Virus record (IMG/VR): IMGVR_UViG_3300025598_000030
Location: 20,181 to 84,180 of that record
Direction: 5' to 3' (one strand)
Length of the DNA stretch: 64,000 bases
Source: a virus
Shown: piece by piece, positions 56,701 through 64,000 of the stretch
How positions within the stretch are numbered: position 1 is the first letter of the stretch
Layout of the letters: each line of letters opens with the position of its first letter
Program-made: the position numbers and the translations under genes
The notes under the pieces: generated by a model
What the model saw: the letters and a program-made list of their open reading frames with translations, nothing else
What the model was told of the DNA's origin: nothing
Database searches by the model: none

Positions 56701-59700
56701 ACAAGTTCTAAGTCCTAATGTTGGAACAACTGCACAAGTAGTTGCAGTTTCTAATAATATTAGTTTAATTACTAGTATTATCAATACAGGAACAAGCGCA
56801 GCATTAGCACCTACTCCAATTTCTGTTATTCCTAGTGTAGTACCTGCTGTAATTAATGCAGCTAATTTATTGTCTGCTAATCGCGCATTTATTCAAGCAG
56901 AAACAGTAGCTTATATTAACAAAATATATCCTGTAGGATTTAATTATAATAGAGATACTTGCAGACGAGATGTTGGATATATTATCGATAGCGTGAGTTT
57001 TGATTTGTTGCATAACGGTAATAGACAGAGTATACAAAGTGGTGTCTATTATTATAATTATGATAGCAATAATAGTGTTATTACCTATGAATTAGCACAA
57101 GTTACCGCTGCTTATAATAGAATTAAACAAGTCGCACGAGGTGTTATAACAAATAATACCGTAACGACTACTATCGGAAATACATCCACTCAGATCTTTA
57201 TATCAACAGCAACTCATGCTTCAAGTTCGCAAATAGCATATATTGAAAATGAAGTTGATATCATCACAGACATTATTAATAATGGTCCTAGCCCGTATTA
57301 TCCAAAGAAACCGATTAATTTATCATCGAGTAATGTACAAGGGGATATTGACGCCTACAACTTATTGCTAGCGAACCGTACATTCATACAAAATGAATTA
57401 ATTGCTTATATTAACTATTGGTTTGCAAAACCATTTAATTACGATAGAAACAAATGTGAAAGAGACACCGGATTAATAGTCGATGCAATAGCTCAAGATT
57501 TGTTATTCGGTGGAACCAGTCAAAGCGATTTTGCAGCTATTCAATATTGGAATCAAAATGGTTATACTGGAAACATCACAGTTGAATCGGCACAAACAAT
57601 CGAAGCTATTACATATCTTAAAAATTTAGCAAAAGAAATAGTACAAAATTCTACTGGGCCGACAACAAGATATTCCACGACTGCAACGCAAACCATCTAC
57701 AACGGTTCTCCAGGAACTATTAATGATGCTGCCGCAATAGAAACAGATTTTAATTATATAATTAATATCTTAACTAATGGTACTACAGGTGTAACTGATG
57801 AAATAGTACCAAATAGTTTAAGTGCTAACGGAACCACCGCTAATGCAGTATCATTATTAAAAGCTAATAGAACCTATTTGCAACAACAAGTAGTAGCGCA
57901 TGTTAATGCAACATATTCTAATACTACATTTAATAATTCAACTCCATTACAAAGCAAATGTAAAAGAGATACTGGTTTAATTGTTGATGCATTGGCTCAA
58001 GATTTATATTTCCCCGGAACTAGTGGAAACAGTCAGATCGTATTTTCAGCATTACAATATTGGGCACAAGGCGGTAATTTAAATATTCAAGGATCAGAAC
58101 TTGTAGCCACCGAATATGCAATTAATCAATTAAGTATAGCAGCAGCCTCAGTTATTACAACTACGTTAGAAAAAAACTTTGTAACAAATGAATTCAATTT
58201 AATTATCGGGTTATTAAACGGAACAATCAATCCGTCTACTATTACAGATTCTATTGTACCAAATTCAATAACTGCAGGTACAGGAGTGGTACTTGCTGCA
58301 TATAATGCATTGCAATCGAATAGAGATACCATTATTTCGACTGTAGCTAGCGAGTTACAAACCACATATCCGTATGTTTGGGGAACAATTGATCAAGCAA
58401 TTTGTCGTAGAGACATGGGTTTCATTATTGATAGTATCAGTTATGATTTATTATATAATGCAGATCCAACTTATACATCTCCTTCTAATAGACAAGCTAT
58501 TCAAAGCGGTATCTATTATTTAGGGTTCTCGAATACAACTAATATTCCGAATGAACTACCACAAACTGTTGCTGCATATACATATTTAAAGAAAGTAGTC
58601 AGCTATGTTATTTCTGCAAAATCATTAAATGGTTATGCTTCTGGACAAGTTACTAATTTACCAGCTGGAACAAATGCGGATATTTCTGCAGTTGTTAATA
58701 ATATCAATTTATTATTAAATGTTGTCCAAAATGGGCCGGCAGCGGCAGGAGGGATATACACTCCGATTGGGTTAACACCGAATTCTGTATCATATAATGC
58801 ATTCTTGCTCTTGCATAGTAATAGAAGCTTTATACAAAATGAAATAGTCAATTATATCAAAAATTGGTCATACACAACTAGCACATGTCTTAGAGATGCT
58901 GGATATATAATCGATAGTGTAACATTTGATTTAACATATGGCGGTAATAGACAAGCTATACAAAGTGGAGTTTATTATTATACAAATACCGGTACAAATA
59001 GTGTATTACCATCTAATGAAATACCACAAACTACGGCTGCATACAATTATATTCAAACATTAGCAAATTATGTTATACAAGGGATTCAATTACCGAATCC
59101 ATATCAAACAGCAGTCGCTCAGGTTATTAGCGGATCAGTCGGTACTACCAATGAAGTAACTGCTATTGATTCTAATATTAATAGAATCACAACTATAATT
59201 AATAATGGTCCTGGAGTATTAATCGGTGGAAATCCTGTTACCCCAACCCCGATAGGGTTAACCCCGAGCTCTACAGCAGCAGTTGTTAATGCTGCTAATT
59301 TATTAGAAGCCAATCGTTCATTTATACAAGCAGAAGTAACTGCTTATATCGATGCAACATATTCGAGTGTGTTTATCTATGATAAGATCAAATGTGAAAG
59401 AGACACGAAATTAATTGTTGATAGCGTAGCATTAGATTTAATTTATGGTGGAAACTCACAAAGTGCTTTTGCAGGACTACAATATTGGTCACAAGGTGAT
59501 TATACAGGTTCAATTGGTAGAGAAGTAACTACAACAACTAATGCTATTGAATATGCACAATCTCTAGTAACAGCAACTATTGCTAGCTTCCCATCTGCTA
59601 TAACTAGTGTTAATGCAAATTTCAATGAAATTATAACTATTATTAATTCTGGTACCAATGGAATAACAGATATTATTATTCCTAATGGATTACCATCGAC

Positions 59701-62296
59701 AAATACATCAACGGTAGCAGCATACACTGCAATTCAAGCTGCTAAAACAACAATTCAACAACAGACAGTCAATTGGGTAACTGCAAATAATCCAGGGTTT
59801 GTCTATAATACATCAACATGCTATCGTGATGTTGGATATATTATTGATTGTGTTAGCTTTGATTTATTAAATGGGGGTAATCGACAAAGTATTCAAGCAG
59901 GTGCATATTATTATGCATCGAGTTATACTACGACTAATATTCCTAATGAAATTCCTCAGGTAGTAGGGGCCTTTAATCAACTTAAATATCTAATTAATCT
60001 GGTTATTCAAAGTCAACCTCTTCCGACGTCACATCAAAAGAATTATAATCAAGTCATTATTCCTTCATATGCAGGAGTACAGAGTGCTATCTACGGTGAA
60101 GAAACTATAACCTCTGATGCAATAGCATATCTCAATAATATTAGTCAAAATATAATAAGTAACACACCTGTTCCGGTTGTAAGATCTACAGCAACACAAG
60201 TGTTTATTAATACTTTAGAAGGGGGAATACATGCAGCCTCGGCTATTAATAGATGTTATACAATTATATCTGATATAATAAAAAATGGTCCGGATGCTGC
60301 ACCATTGCCATTCACTGGATCGGGATTATTTGCAACTACTGGAGTAAGTTCGGATGACGTAAGAAACAGTCCTACAATTATTTCTATTACTTCTCAGACA
60401 AATAATGTTTATACGATCACATTATCCGGTCCGACTGTAGGCGATGCACAAAATGGAACTTTATATTTCGGCAATACTTTAGTTTTCCCTGCTACAGATG
60501 CACAAGTTGAGGAATTAAGTTTAAAATATACCGGAAATACCAGTACATGGGATAGTCGTAAAGTTGATCAGATCGGCGCGATGGGCGGTACATTGATCGA
60601 CGGTGCTGTAATTAGCGATCGAAGCCCAATTCAATCGTATGTATTCGACGCATTTACTCAAATTAATCAAGGCGGAAGAGGTATACACATCACCAATAAT
60701 GGTTATGCGCAGCTTGTATCGGTGTTTACAATCTTCTGTAGCGTTGGTGTACAAACTGATAACGGAGGAATCGCATCTATTGTTAATAGTAATGCTAACT
60801 TCGGTAATATATGCTTATTATCTAATGGGTTTGGCAAATTAGAATTTAGTGGAACTATATATAATCCTCCGAATCCGACATATCAGGTTAATGGTGAATA
60901 TTATCCATTAGGATATTATCCACAAAATGGACAAGTTGAAATCTATATACCGGATACAGCATTTCGACCCCATATTGCATTAATTATGGAAGTAGAACCT
61001 CCATTAACTACTGTCGATTATCAAGGAAATATAGTTCCTTATATTAATAATCAAGGGTATCCGGGGTTCTTAAATGCTACTCCGAGTCTCGCATCATTAA
61101 CTACCGGTAGTCTTACTATATCCGGTATCGATACTACAGGTATTGCTGTGGGAAATACGGTATATATTCAAGACCAATTCGGTAATACAGGAACTACTGT
61201 TAATGGAGTATTTTCTCCATATATTATACCTGGAACCATTGTAACAGATGTTAGTTATCAAACTATTACATTAAACTATGGATTAGGTAGTGGCGGATCT
61301 GATCCTACAAATACTGTACAATTAGTTAATAGTAACTACTTTAATTTATATTTCTGCGGAAATGCATATTATACTGTATTGTCAAGCGATGTAAGTGACG
61401 CATTTGCAACTAAAATTAATCCAGATGGAAGTACAAGTCAAAAATATGAATTAGGTAGTAATATATTAAGCGCTGCTAATACAGCACAGCAAAACAGCCA
61501 AATAGGATATGAAATTGATATATTATTTGAATTACAAGCTATTTTATGTTCAAATGGTAACATTTTAACAAATGCACATGTTAACGGCGAATCTATTAGT
61601 TTTATATATAATCGACTTAATTTAATTATAGGCATAATTGATGCTGCTAATATAACATTAGCAACAAATTATGCTGTTCCCACAAAAGTAGGAACACCGC
61701 CGGCGGGAGCAAGTGTAGCAATATCGACAATAAATGCCCAAACGGAATACTTAGTATCTTACTTAATTTCATTCATCGAAGGGGATCCTTATTTCTTTAC
61801 TAGCTTTAATGTAGAGAAATGTAAGAGAGATATTCGACTTACATTAAGGCAATTAACATATGATCTCGAAACTGGCGGAAATTATTATAGTTATTATTCA
61901 GGACTAAGTTACTGGTATCGTTCAGGAACTCATCATATTGTGTCCTTAGAAGAAAATGTAACTGATGCATCTCTCTTCCCAGATGGCGCTATTGTAAACT
62001 TTTATCAAAGAAGCTATCAATCTGCTTCTGGATATACGTTTGAGTATGTAGGTGCTGGTGTAACATACAGTGCATTGCCACAGCGTGGAGTTAAAGATCC
62101 TGTTCAAGGACAGGAAGTAGTTCAATTAAATAATGGTAAGGTCTTCTATACTTCAACCGACCAGAATGGTGATTTTAGAATTGGCCCTTCACTTGTTATT
62201 AGCCAGGCCACTGGTGTATTAAGTGGTAGAACGTTTACAAAGAGCTTGTTTGCTAATATGACACCGTTCATTTTAGCAATTGAAGGCGGAGGTTAA
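50756..62296 (+). CDS. Giant 3846-residue virion protein with 18 internal repeats
   Basis: One 11.5-kb open frame. The N-terminus has fibre modules (NNGRIGIRNSNPAYELDVNG, FNLGSPERNWLNAYVDTLVT). Residues ~215-330 are a right-handed beta-helix-type segment (VTVDGNDTNDGRAADPSRAC). Residues ~430-3050 contain 17 copies of a ~165-residue unit centred on C-x-R-D-x-G-x-I-x-D (for example CYRDVGYIVDSISFDLLYGG), each preceded by a helix of the FIQNE-VAY type. The beta-helix resumes at ~3280 (DAFTQINQGGRGIHITNNGY, AQLVSVFTIFCSVGVQTDNG). Copy 18 is near 3690. The end (FYTSTDQNGDFRIGPSLVIS) is the standard C-terminus of marine T4-type fibre proteins. It looks like a long appendage lengthened by repeat expansion. 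The SD AAGGAG may be partly paired in the leader. Confidence 0.82.
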   Translation: MAIGRISGPLLSSNLLRDGVNLAFETNLLYLDVNNGRIGIRNSNPAYELDVNGTINANNLKVLYTGPNTGVAQLGNLVIQNGVITTNVGPITIQPSGNESVNIVGDTIVTGNLHATGNITADGNIVLGNNTVTDTVIFESEIGSNIVPTINDAFNLGSPERNWLNAYVDTLVTNQVTSTNTLSIGSTAGLVQINAELRALGSNPIGTAPVITNVLHVTVDGNDTNDGRAADPSRACRTVSGAVRSPYYRPGTLIKVYSGHYLENNPILLQPNTAVVGDDLRTTSLEPINKTQDLFHVQSGCYLAQMQFFNGRSGLLPGPYVNGTNRGAYCTAFPPQVNGAKIDLYQSPYVQNCTNQSGPWLVDGTMFVPNQTVQVPQGVGIATFEANTTTLTVQLTNGSIVPGLNVISGPQDPGFFSARTLILANITFIQEQVVAFVNQQVAAATPGSAFYNFTYNQAKCFRDVGLIVQNISYDVTFGGNEKAVEAGLAYWNGVINLIEGQQIQTTAAIEYIDTLCQSIIVNQTAPVITTGTSQIINTSMIGGGIASQEITNAVNIITTIINEGPSAAPTSFNSCGPEAPLVSAELLLQANRNFLQNEVVAYVNATYPTFVYKQDYCFRDTGLIVDAVTQDIILGGNTKSIECGLSYYTGAKDDSSVAETVIINNFNLIKNIIQNGPSVAPPSISGPNLGGGFSNAQNILLKNLLFVQSEVSAYVRSLFNNNFRLTQIQQNKCYRDIGTILTAIANDAAAGGNVNTLQSALAYYNNGVIILPGNQPAETLNALDYMQYIAVNIIKNNKLTNLYQNYISQTFNPIAGTAIQINNINSNIDRITTIINNGPNTLINGLPITPSPIGLKALGDAYTQTAATLLNANRYFVQSEVVAYIDNYIYSNSSYYQNYSRTKCLRDTGLIVDALVLDLLFGGTSQSDFAGLQYWNQNGYVGLIPSELTTTTAAINFISSLSQQIVQNSTNGTRYTATYYNGASPSTQNISLTAATTNEATLIANDFSVITNILNNGTTGVTDLIIPNGINPATGNILNAVNLLQANKVYIQEQTVAFVENTKTAGFTYSQAKCYRDAGYMVDSVCFDLLYGGNKQAVQSGVYYYSFSTIAGAIATNEVAQTTLAYNYIKTLVSSIVRGKLITNTYQTAVMQVLPGETGSSLEVEQINSNIDLITDIITVGPSIAPPPTPISNQLTYNYNAINAFNLLTSNRDFLAAELTGWVDDTFSVGFNYNAANCYRDTGLIIDSIAFDILQKDNSQAIFAGLQYWNQKGYTGAISKELTTTTAAINYASWLAQKVITNTTVTSLQTATTQIFNFAASGSTTASGIVSSLFSTITNILTNGTVGVTNIITPNGTATSNTLIHNAYNLLQANKTFIENEVVAYVDLGLSNYYYDKTKCSRDTGLIIDAIALDLLYGGTSQSDFAGLQYWNQAGYTGQITVELNQTVDAINFASSLAQQVVQNITNGTRYNPIYYPSGPTAQQTGTAATSVEAEIIANDFSVITNILTNGTAGVTDLIIPNGYTPVSTATTNAYNLLQNNRTFIQEQTVAYVEATKPSWFVYSTATCYRDVGYIVDSISFDLLYGGNKQAVQSGVYYYSFSPTASAIAPTEKNQITAAYNYIQTLTNYIVQGIAVPNPYQTAISQSGVGGSAGTSVQVSALDNSINRITTIINNGPTVTIGGSLITPTPISLTQSSVSAVKNAVSQLESNRDFIRAEVIAYLDNFIYSQAKPGFVYDQTKCARDVGLIVDSLAEDLLFGGSSQSNFSGLQYWAQSGYTGSIATELTTTTAAISYIRDLAIKVITNDTTGIRYQTSTVQTTVSGIVVTNSEKQKIYDEFNLIVDIINNGTAGVTDLIIPNSLTSSTNAFVAGAYTLLEANKAYLQSEAVAFVEATKTYGYVYNSSKCYRDIGYMVDSVSFDLLYNGNRQAVHSGVYYYGFSNITAIPNEQPQVTAAYNFIQNISSYIITGQRVPTQYQSNVAQVLSPNVGTTAQVVAVSNNISLITSIINTGTSAALAPTPISVIPSVVPAVINAANLLSANRAFIQAETVAYINKIYPVGFNYNRDTCRRDVGYIIDSVSFDLLHNGNRQSIQSGVYYYNYDSNNSVITYELAQVTAAYNRIKQVARGVITNNTVTTTIGNTSTQIFISTATHASSSQIAYIENEVDIITDIINNGPSPYYPKKPINLSSSNVQGDIDAYNLLLANRTFIQNELIAYINYWFAKPFNYDRNKCERDTGLIVDAIAQDLLFGGTSQSDFAAIQYWNQNGYTGNITVESAQTIEAITYLKNLAKEIVQNSTGPTTRYSTTATQTIYNGSPGTINDAAAIETDFNYIINILTNGTTGVTDEIVPNSLSANGTTANAVSLLKANRTYLQQQVVAHVNATYSNTTFNNSTPLQSKCKRDTGLIVDALAQDLYFPGTSGNSQIVFSALQYWAQGGNLNIQGSELVATEYAINQLSIAAASVITTTLEKNFVTNEFNLIIGLLNGTINPSTITDSIVPNSITAGTGVVLAAYNALQSNRDTIISTVASELQTTYPYVWGTIDQAICRRDMGFIIDSISYDLLYNADPTYTSPSNRQAIQSGIYYLGFSNTTNIPNELPQTVAAYTYLKKVVSYVISAKSLNGYASGQVTNLPAGTNADISAVVNNINLLLNVVQNGPAAAGGIYTPIGLTPNSVSYNAFLLLHSNRSFIQNEIVNYIKNWSYTTSTCLRDAGYIIDSVTFDLTYGGNRQAIQSGVYYYTNTGTNSVLPSNEIPQTTAAYNYIQTLANYVIQGIQLPNPYQTAVAQVISGSVGTTNEVTAIDSNINRITTIINNGPGVLIGGNPVTPTPIGLTPSSTAAVVNAANLLEANRSFIQAEVTAYIDATYSSVFIYDKIKCERDTKLIVDSVALDLIYGGNSQSAFAGLQYWSQGDYTGSIGREVTTTTNAIEYAQSLVTATIASFPSAITSVNANFNEIITIINSGTNGITDIIIPNGLPSTNTSTVAAYTAIQAAKTTIQQQTVNWVTANNPGFVYNTSTCYRDVGYIIDCVSFDLLNGGNRQSIQAGAYYYASSYTTTNIPNEIPQVVGAFNQLKYLINLVIQSQPLPTSHQKNYNQVIIPSYAGVQSAIYGEETITSDAIAYLNNISQNIISNTPVPVVRSTATQVFINTLEGGIHAASAINRCYTIISDIIKNGPDAAPLPFTGSGLFATTGVSSDDVRNSPTIISITSQTNNVYTITLSGPTVGDAQNGTLYFGNTLVFPATDAQVEELSLKYTGNTSTWDSRKVDQIGAMGGTLIDGAVISDRSPIQSYVFDAFTQINQGGRGIHITNNGYAQLVSVFTIFCSVGVQTDNGGIASIVNSNANFGNICLLSNGFGKLEFSGTIYNPPNPTYQVNGEYYPLGYYPQNGQVEIYIPDTAFRPHIALIMEVEPPLTTVDYQGNIVPYINNQGYPGFLNATPSLASLTTGSLTISGIDTTGIAVGNTVYIQDQFGNTGTTVNGVFSPYIIPGTIVTDVSYQTITLNYGLGSGGSDPTNTVQLVNSNYFNLYFCGNAYYTVLSSDVSDAFATKINPDGSTSQKYELGSNILSAANTAQQNSQIGYEIDILFELQAILCSNGNILTNAHVNGESISFIYNRLNLIIGIIDAANITLATNYAVPTKVGTPPAGASVAISTINAQTEYLVSYLISFIEGDPYFFTSFNVEKCKRDIRLTLRQLTYDLETGGNYYSYYSGLSYWYRSGTHHIVSLEENVTDASLFPDGAIVNFYQRSYQSASGYTFEYVGAGVTYSALPQRGVKDPVQGQEVVQLNNGKVFYTSTDQNGDFRIGPSLVISQATGVLSGRTFTKSLFANMTPFILAIEGGG
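52030..60350 (+). repeat. Array of 17 degenerate ~490-bp coding repeats
   Basis: C-x-R-D motifs fall near 52132, 52603, 52950, 53463, 53972, 54465, 54953, 55457, 55978, 56470, 56960, 57450, 57957, 58405, 58887, 59391 and 59818; most spacings are 480-520 bp. Two subtypes recur: one with GGTSQSDFAGLQYWNQ, one with GGNKQAVQSGVYYYSF. An isolated copy lies near 61818. Confidence 0.85.
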
Positions 62297-62303
62297 AAGA
62301 TTT

Positions 62304-62702
62304 ATGGCATTATTACCGTTAAATGTATTCAAAACTAAAACAGCAAAATTACAAAGTACCTGGACTACCGGAACTACAGCAACGGTATATACCGCTCCTG
62401 TTGGGGTTACGGCAATTATTCTAATGACGCAGGTGGCAAATATTGATCCGATTAATCCTCATGCTGTCACATTTGCACATTATAGAAATTTACCTATTTT
62501 AAAAAATGCACAAGGATTTGGAGGACAAGATCCTCATGTAGTGACACCATTAGTTGTGGGATACCAAATTCCACCAAATGATGCTGCTAGTATGACTACA
62601 GGAAAAATGATTGTCGAGCAATTAGATAGTGTTTATTGTTATACCGATGCAGATAATGCCTGTGTGATAACTTTAAGTGTATTAGAAACGGCGAATAGCT
62701 AA
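62304..62702 (+). CDS. Small virion structural protein
   Basis: 132 residues: MALLPLNVFKTKTAKLQSTW, then TATVYTAPVGVTAIILMTQV, then MIVEQLDSVYCYTDADNACV. Proteins with the opening MALLP-N-FKTKTA and a VYT-PVG-AVVL block follow fibre genes in marine T4-type phages, as I recall. GGAGG lies 11 nt before this ATG; an upstream TTG at 62280 would overlap the giant gene. Probably a single beta-sandwich structural subunit. Confidence 0.65.
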   Translation: MALLPLNVFKTKTAKLQSTWTTGTTATVYTAPVGVTAIILMTQVANIDPINPHAVTFAHYRNLPILKNAQGFGGQDPHVVTPLVVGYQIPPNDAASMTTGKMIVEQLDSVYCYTDADNACVITLSVLETANS

Positions 62703-62736
62703 TGAATAATTTTAATTATAAAACGGAGAAATTTTA

Positions 62737-64000
62737 ATGCCAGGTCTTATTAGCGGTCGTACACTTGTTAATCCTACAGGTACGTTAAGCCCGACACGTT
62801 ATCAATTTTTAAACTTAGCCAATGCGCAGCCTGCATTGGGTCCTTCTCCTACCACAGGTACTGGGTATACATTAATATCTTATGCCACCGGTACTGTATT
62901 TTCTAGCAGTTTAGGTAATTTAAACTTTAATTATGGAGTTATATCTCCCAATACTCCTAGTTTATCTACTATTACGTTACAAGTAAGTACAATAACTGGA
63001 AATATAAGTTTAGTTACTCAATTAGTTAGTATTACCGGTAATTTAACTTTTACTAATACTGTTTCTAGTTTTATTAATCTAGGTGGTAGAGAAAGTGTAA
63101 GAATTCCCAATTATTACGAAGGAGTCACTCCTCCTACAAATACAACGTTTTGGGCAGGTGATCATTGGTATGAACCAACTAATCAAGTATTATATGAATA
63201 TGTATTAGATGATATCGGCGAAAGATGGGTAGATATTACAGGACCTTTCTTTAGTACTGATGTAGCACAATTTGGGTATGTTGGTAGTATCGGCGGAATT
63301 GGATACTCTGGAAGTCGAGGAGATAAAGGTGATGCAGGAGGATATACCGGAAGTCAAGGCTTATTAGGGTATTATGGTAGCCAAGGAATATCCGGATATC
63401 TCGGGTCAATCGGGTATATAGGAAGTGCCGGTGTCGGGTATATCGGATCAAAAGGATATACTGGAAGTAGCGGATTAGGATATACCGGTTCACTCGGATA
63501 CGTCGGCAGTGCCGGCTCGGGATATACCGGTTCACTCGGATTACAAGGGTACACCGGTTCACTCGGATACGTCGGCAGTGCCGGTTCGGGATATACCGGG
63601 TCAGTGGGCCTTTTAGGTTATGTCGGTAGCAGTGGGTTAGGGTATTCTGGATCTTTTGGGTCGTTGGGATATTTTGGATCGAAAGGGTATACCGGATCAT
63701 TCGGATTACAAGGATATACTGGTTCACTTGGGTATATCGGTAGTGCTGGTTCGGGATATACAGGATCTTTTGGATATACTGGTAGTAGCGGATTAGGGTA
63801 TAACGGATCAGTTGGTTACACTGGTTCACAAGGACTAGGTAGTCCTGGTTATTTCGGTAGTCAGGGTAATATCGGATATACTGGTTCACTTGGGTATATC
63901 GGTAGTGCTGGTTCGGGATATACAGGATCTTTTGGATATACTGGTAGTAGCGGATTAGGGTATAACGGATCAGTTGGTTACACTGGTTCACAAGGACTAG
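62737..64000 (+). CDS. Collagen-like GYTGS-repeat fibre protein (3' end outside window)
   Basis: Open from the ATG at 62737 to the right edge (421 codons, no stop). Residues ~1-180 are a head domain (MPGLISGRTLVNPTGTLSPT, then WAGDHWYEPTNQVLYEYVLD, which resembles a fibre trimerisation/attachment unit). From ~residue 185 the protein is a Gly-rich repeat of GYTGS, GYVGSAGS and GLQGYTGS units, a collagen-like triple-helix candidate seen in phage fibres. The array is still running at the edge. GGAG precedes the ATG by ~8 nt. A 246-codon antisense frame here comes from the repeat composition. Confidence 0.75.
   Translation, partial: MPGLISGRTLVNPTGTLSPTRYQFLNLANAQPALGPSPTTGTGYTLISYATGTVFSSSLGNLNFNYGVISPNTPSLSTITLQVSTITGNISLVTQLVSITGNLTFTNTVSSFINLGGRESVRIPNYYEGVTPPTNTTFWAGDHWYEPTNQVLYEYVLDDIGERWVDITGPFFSTDVAQFGYVGSIGGIGYSGSRGDKGDAGGYTGSQGLLGYYGSQGISGYLGSIGYIGSAGVGYIGSKGYTGSSGLGYTGSLGYVGSAGSGYTGSLGLQGYTGSLGYVGSAGSGYTGSVGLLGYVGSSGLGYSGSFGSLGYFGSKGYTGSFGLQGYTGSLGYIGSAGSGYTGSFGYTGSSGLGYNGSVGYTGSQGLGSPGYFGSQGNIGYTGSLGYIGSAGSGYTGSFGYTGSSGLGYNGSVGYTGSQGL
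63712..64000 (+). repeat. 127-bp exact direct repeat in the GYTGS array
   Basis: Positions 63712-63838 and 63874-64000 appear identical over 127 bp, offset by 162 bp; the second copy may continue past the window. Shorter near-copies fill 63480-63600. Confidence 0.8.

Noticed and set aside
52030-60350. CRISPR-like or mobile-element array
   Set aside because: Repeats are ~490 bp, in frame, and conserved mainly at protein level; there are no spacers, terminal inverted repeats or transposase.
63251-63991. 246-codon minus-strand frame rich in Arg/Tyr/Ile
   Set aside because: It is the complement of the GYTGS repeats; repeat composition keeps several frames open, and the plus-strand frame has an SD, a start and a folded head domain.

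Overview
This window is part of the genome of an AT-rich, contractile-tailed (myovirus) phage of the T4 superfamily, most like the marine T4-type phages of cyanobacteria and SAR11-type hosts. The identification rests on recognisable T4-type proteins: late sigma factor gp55, recombination nuclease gp47/gp46, portal gp20, prohead protease gp21, scaffold gp22, major capsid protein gp23 and baseplate gp5, gp6, gp25, gp26 and gp53. T4-type late promoter octamers (N-A/G-TAAATA) also occur upstream of many genes. The sequence does not identify the host. Two reading frames of 4432 and 3846 codons take up about 25 kb.

Layout. Positions 1-30175 are one minus-strand tail/baseplate block. In transcription order it holds a 302-residue baseplate protein, gp53-like wedge, 1105-residue hub-type protein, gp5 (OB-fold, beta-helix, C-terminal GH19 muramidase-like domain), gp25, gp6, the 4432-residue protein in the gp7 position, a 210-residue structural protein, and four fibre paralogs that share one N-terminal domain. 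The last paralog runs off the left edge. Positions 30176-30284 form a divergent promoter region with back-to-back late promoters and a near-perfect sigma70 promoter. The plus strand then carries gp55, gp47, gp46, a small basic protein, an Hc1-like histone mimic, a GT-B glycosyltransferase and a GIY-YIG nuclease. The only long gene-free stretch (35879-36340) is GC-rich and full of hairpins; it is my best candidate for an undescribed phage noncoding RNA.

From 36341 rightwards come a Pro/Thr/Gly/Ala-rich protein, a minus-strand two-gene gp26 operon, then on the plus strand a tape-measure-like protein, gp20, two prohead-core-type proteins, gp21, gp22 and gp23 (followed by a strong terminator). 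A set of small virion and fibre proteins follows, then the 3846-residue protein with an 18-copy internal repeat, and a collagen-like GYTGS-repeat protein that runs off the right edge. Terminase, tail sheath and tail tube genes (gp17-gp19) are not in the window.

How it fits together: host sigma70 can start gp55/47/46, gp55 then redirects RNA polymerase to TAAATA-type late promoters, and these serve both the head block (plus) and the tail block (minus). In four places the late box lies so close to an SD-less ATG that the transcript should begin at or within one base of the start codon, which suggests leaderless late mRNAs.
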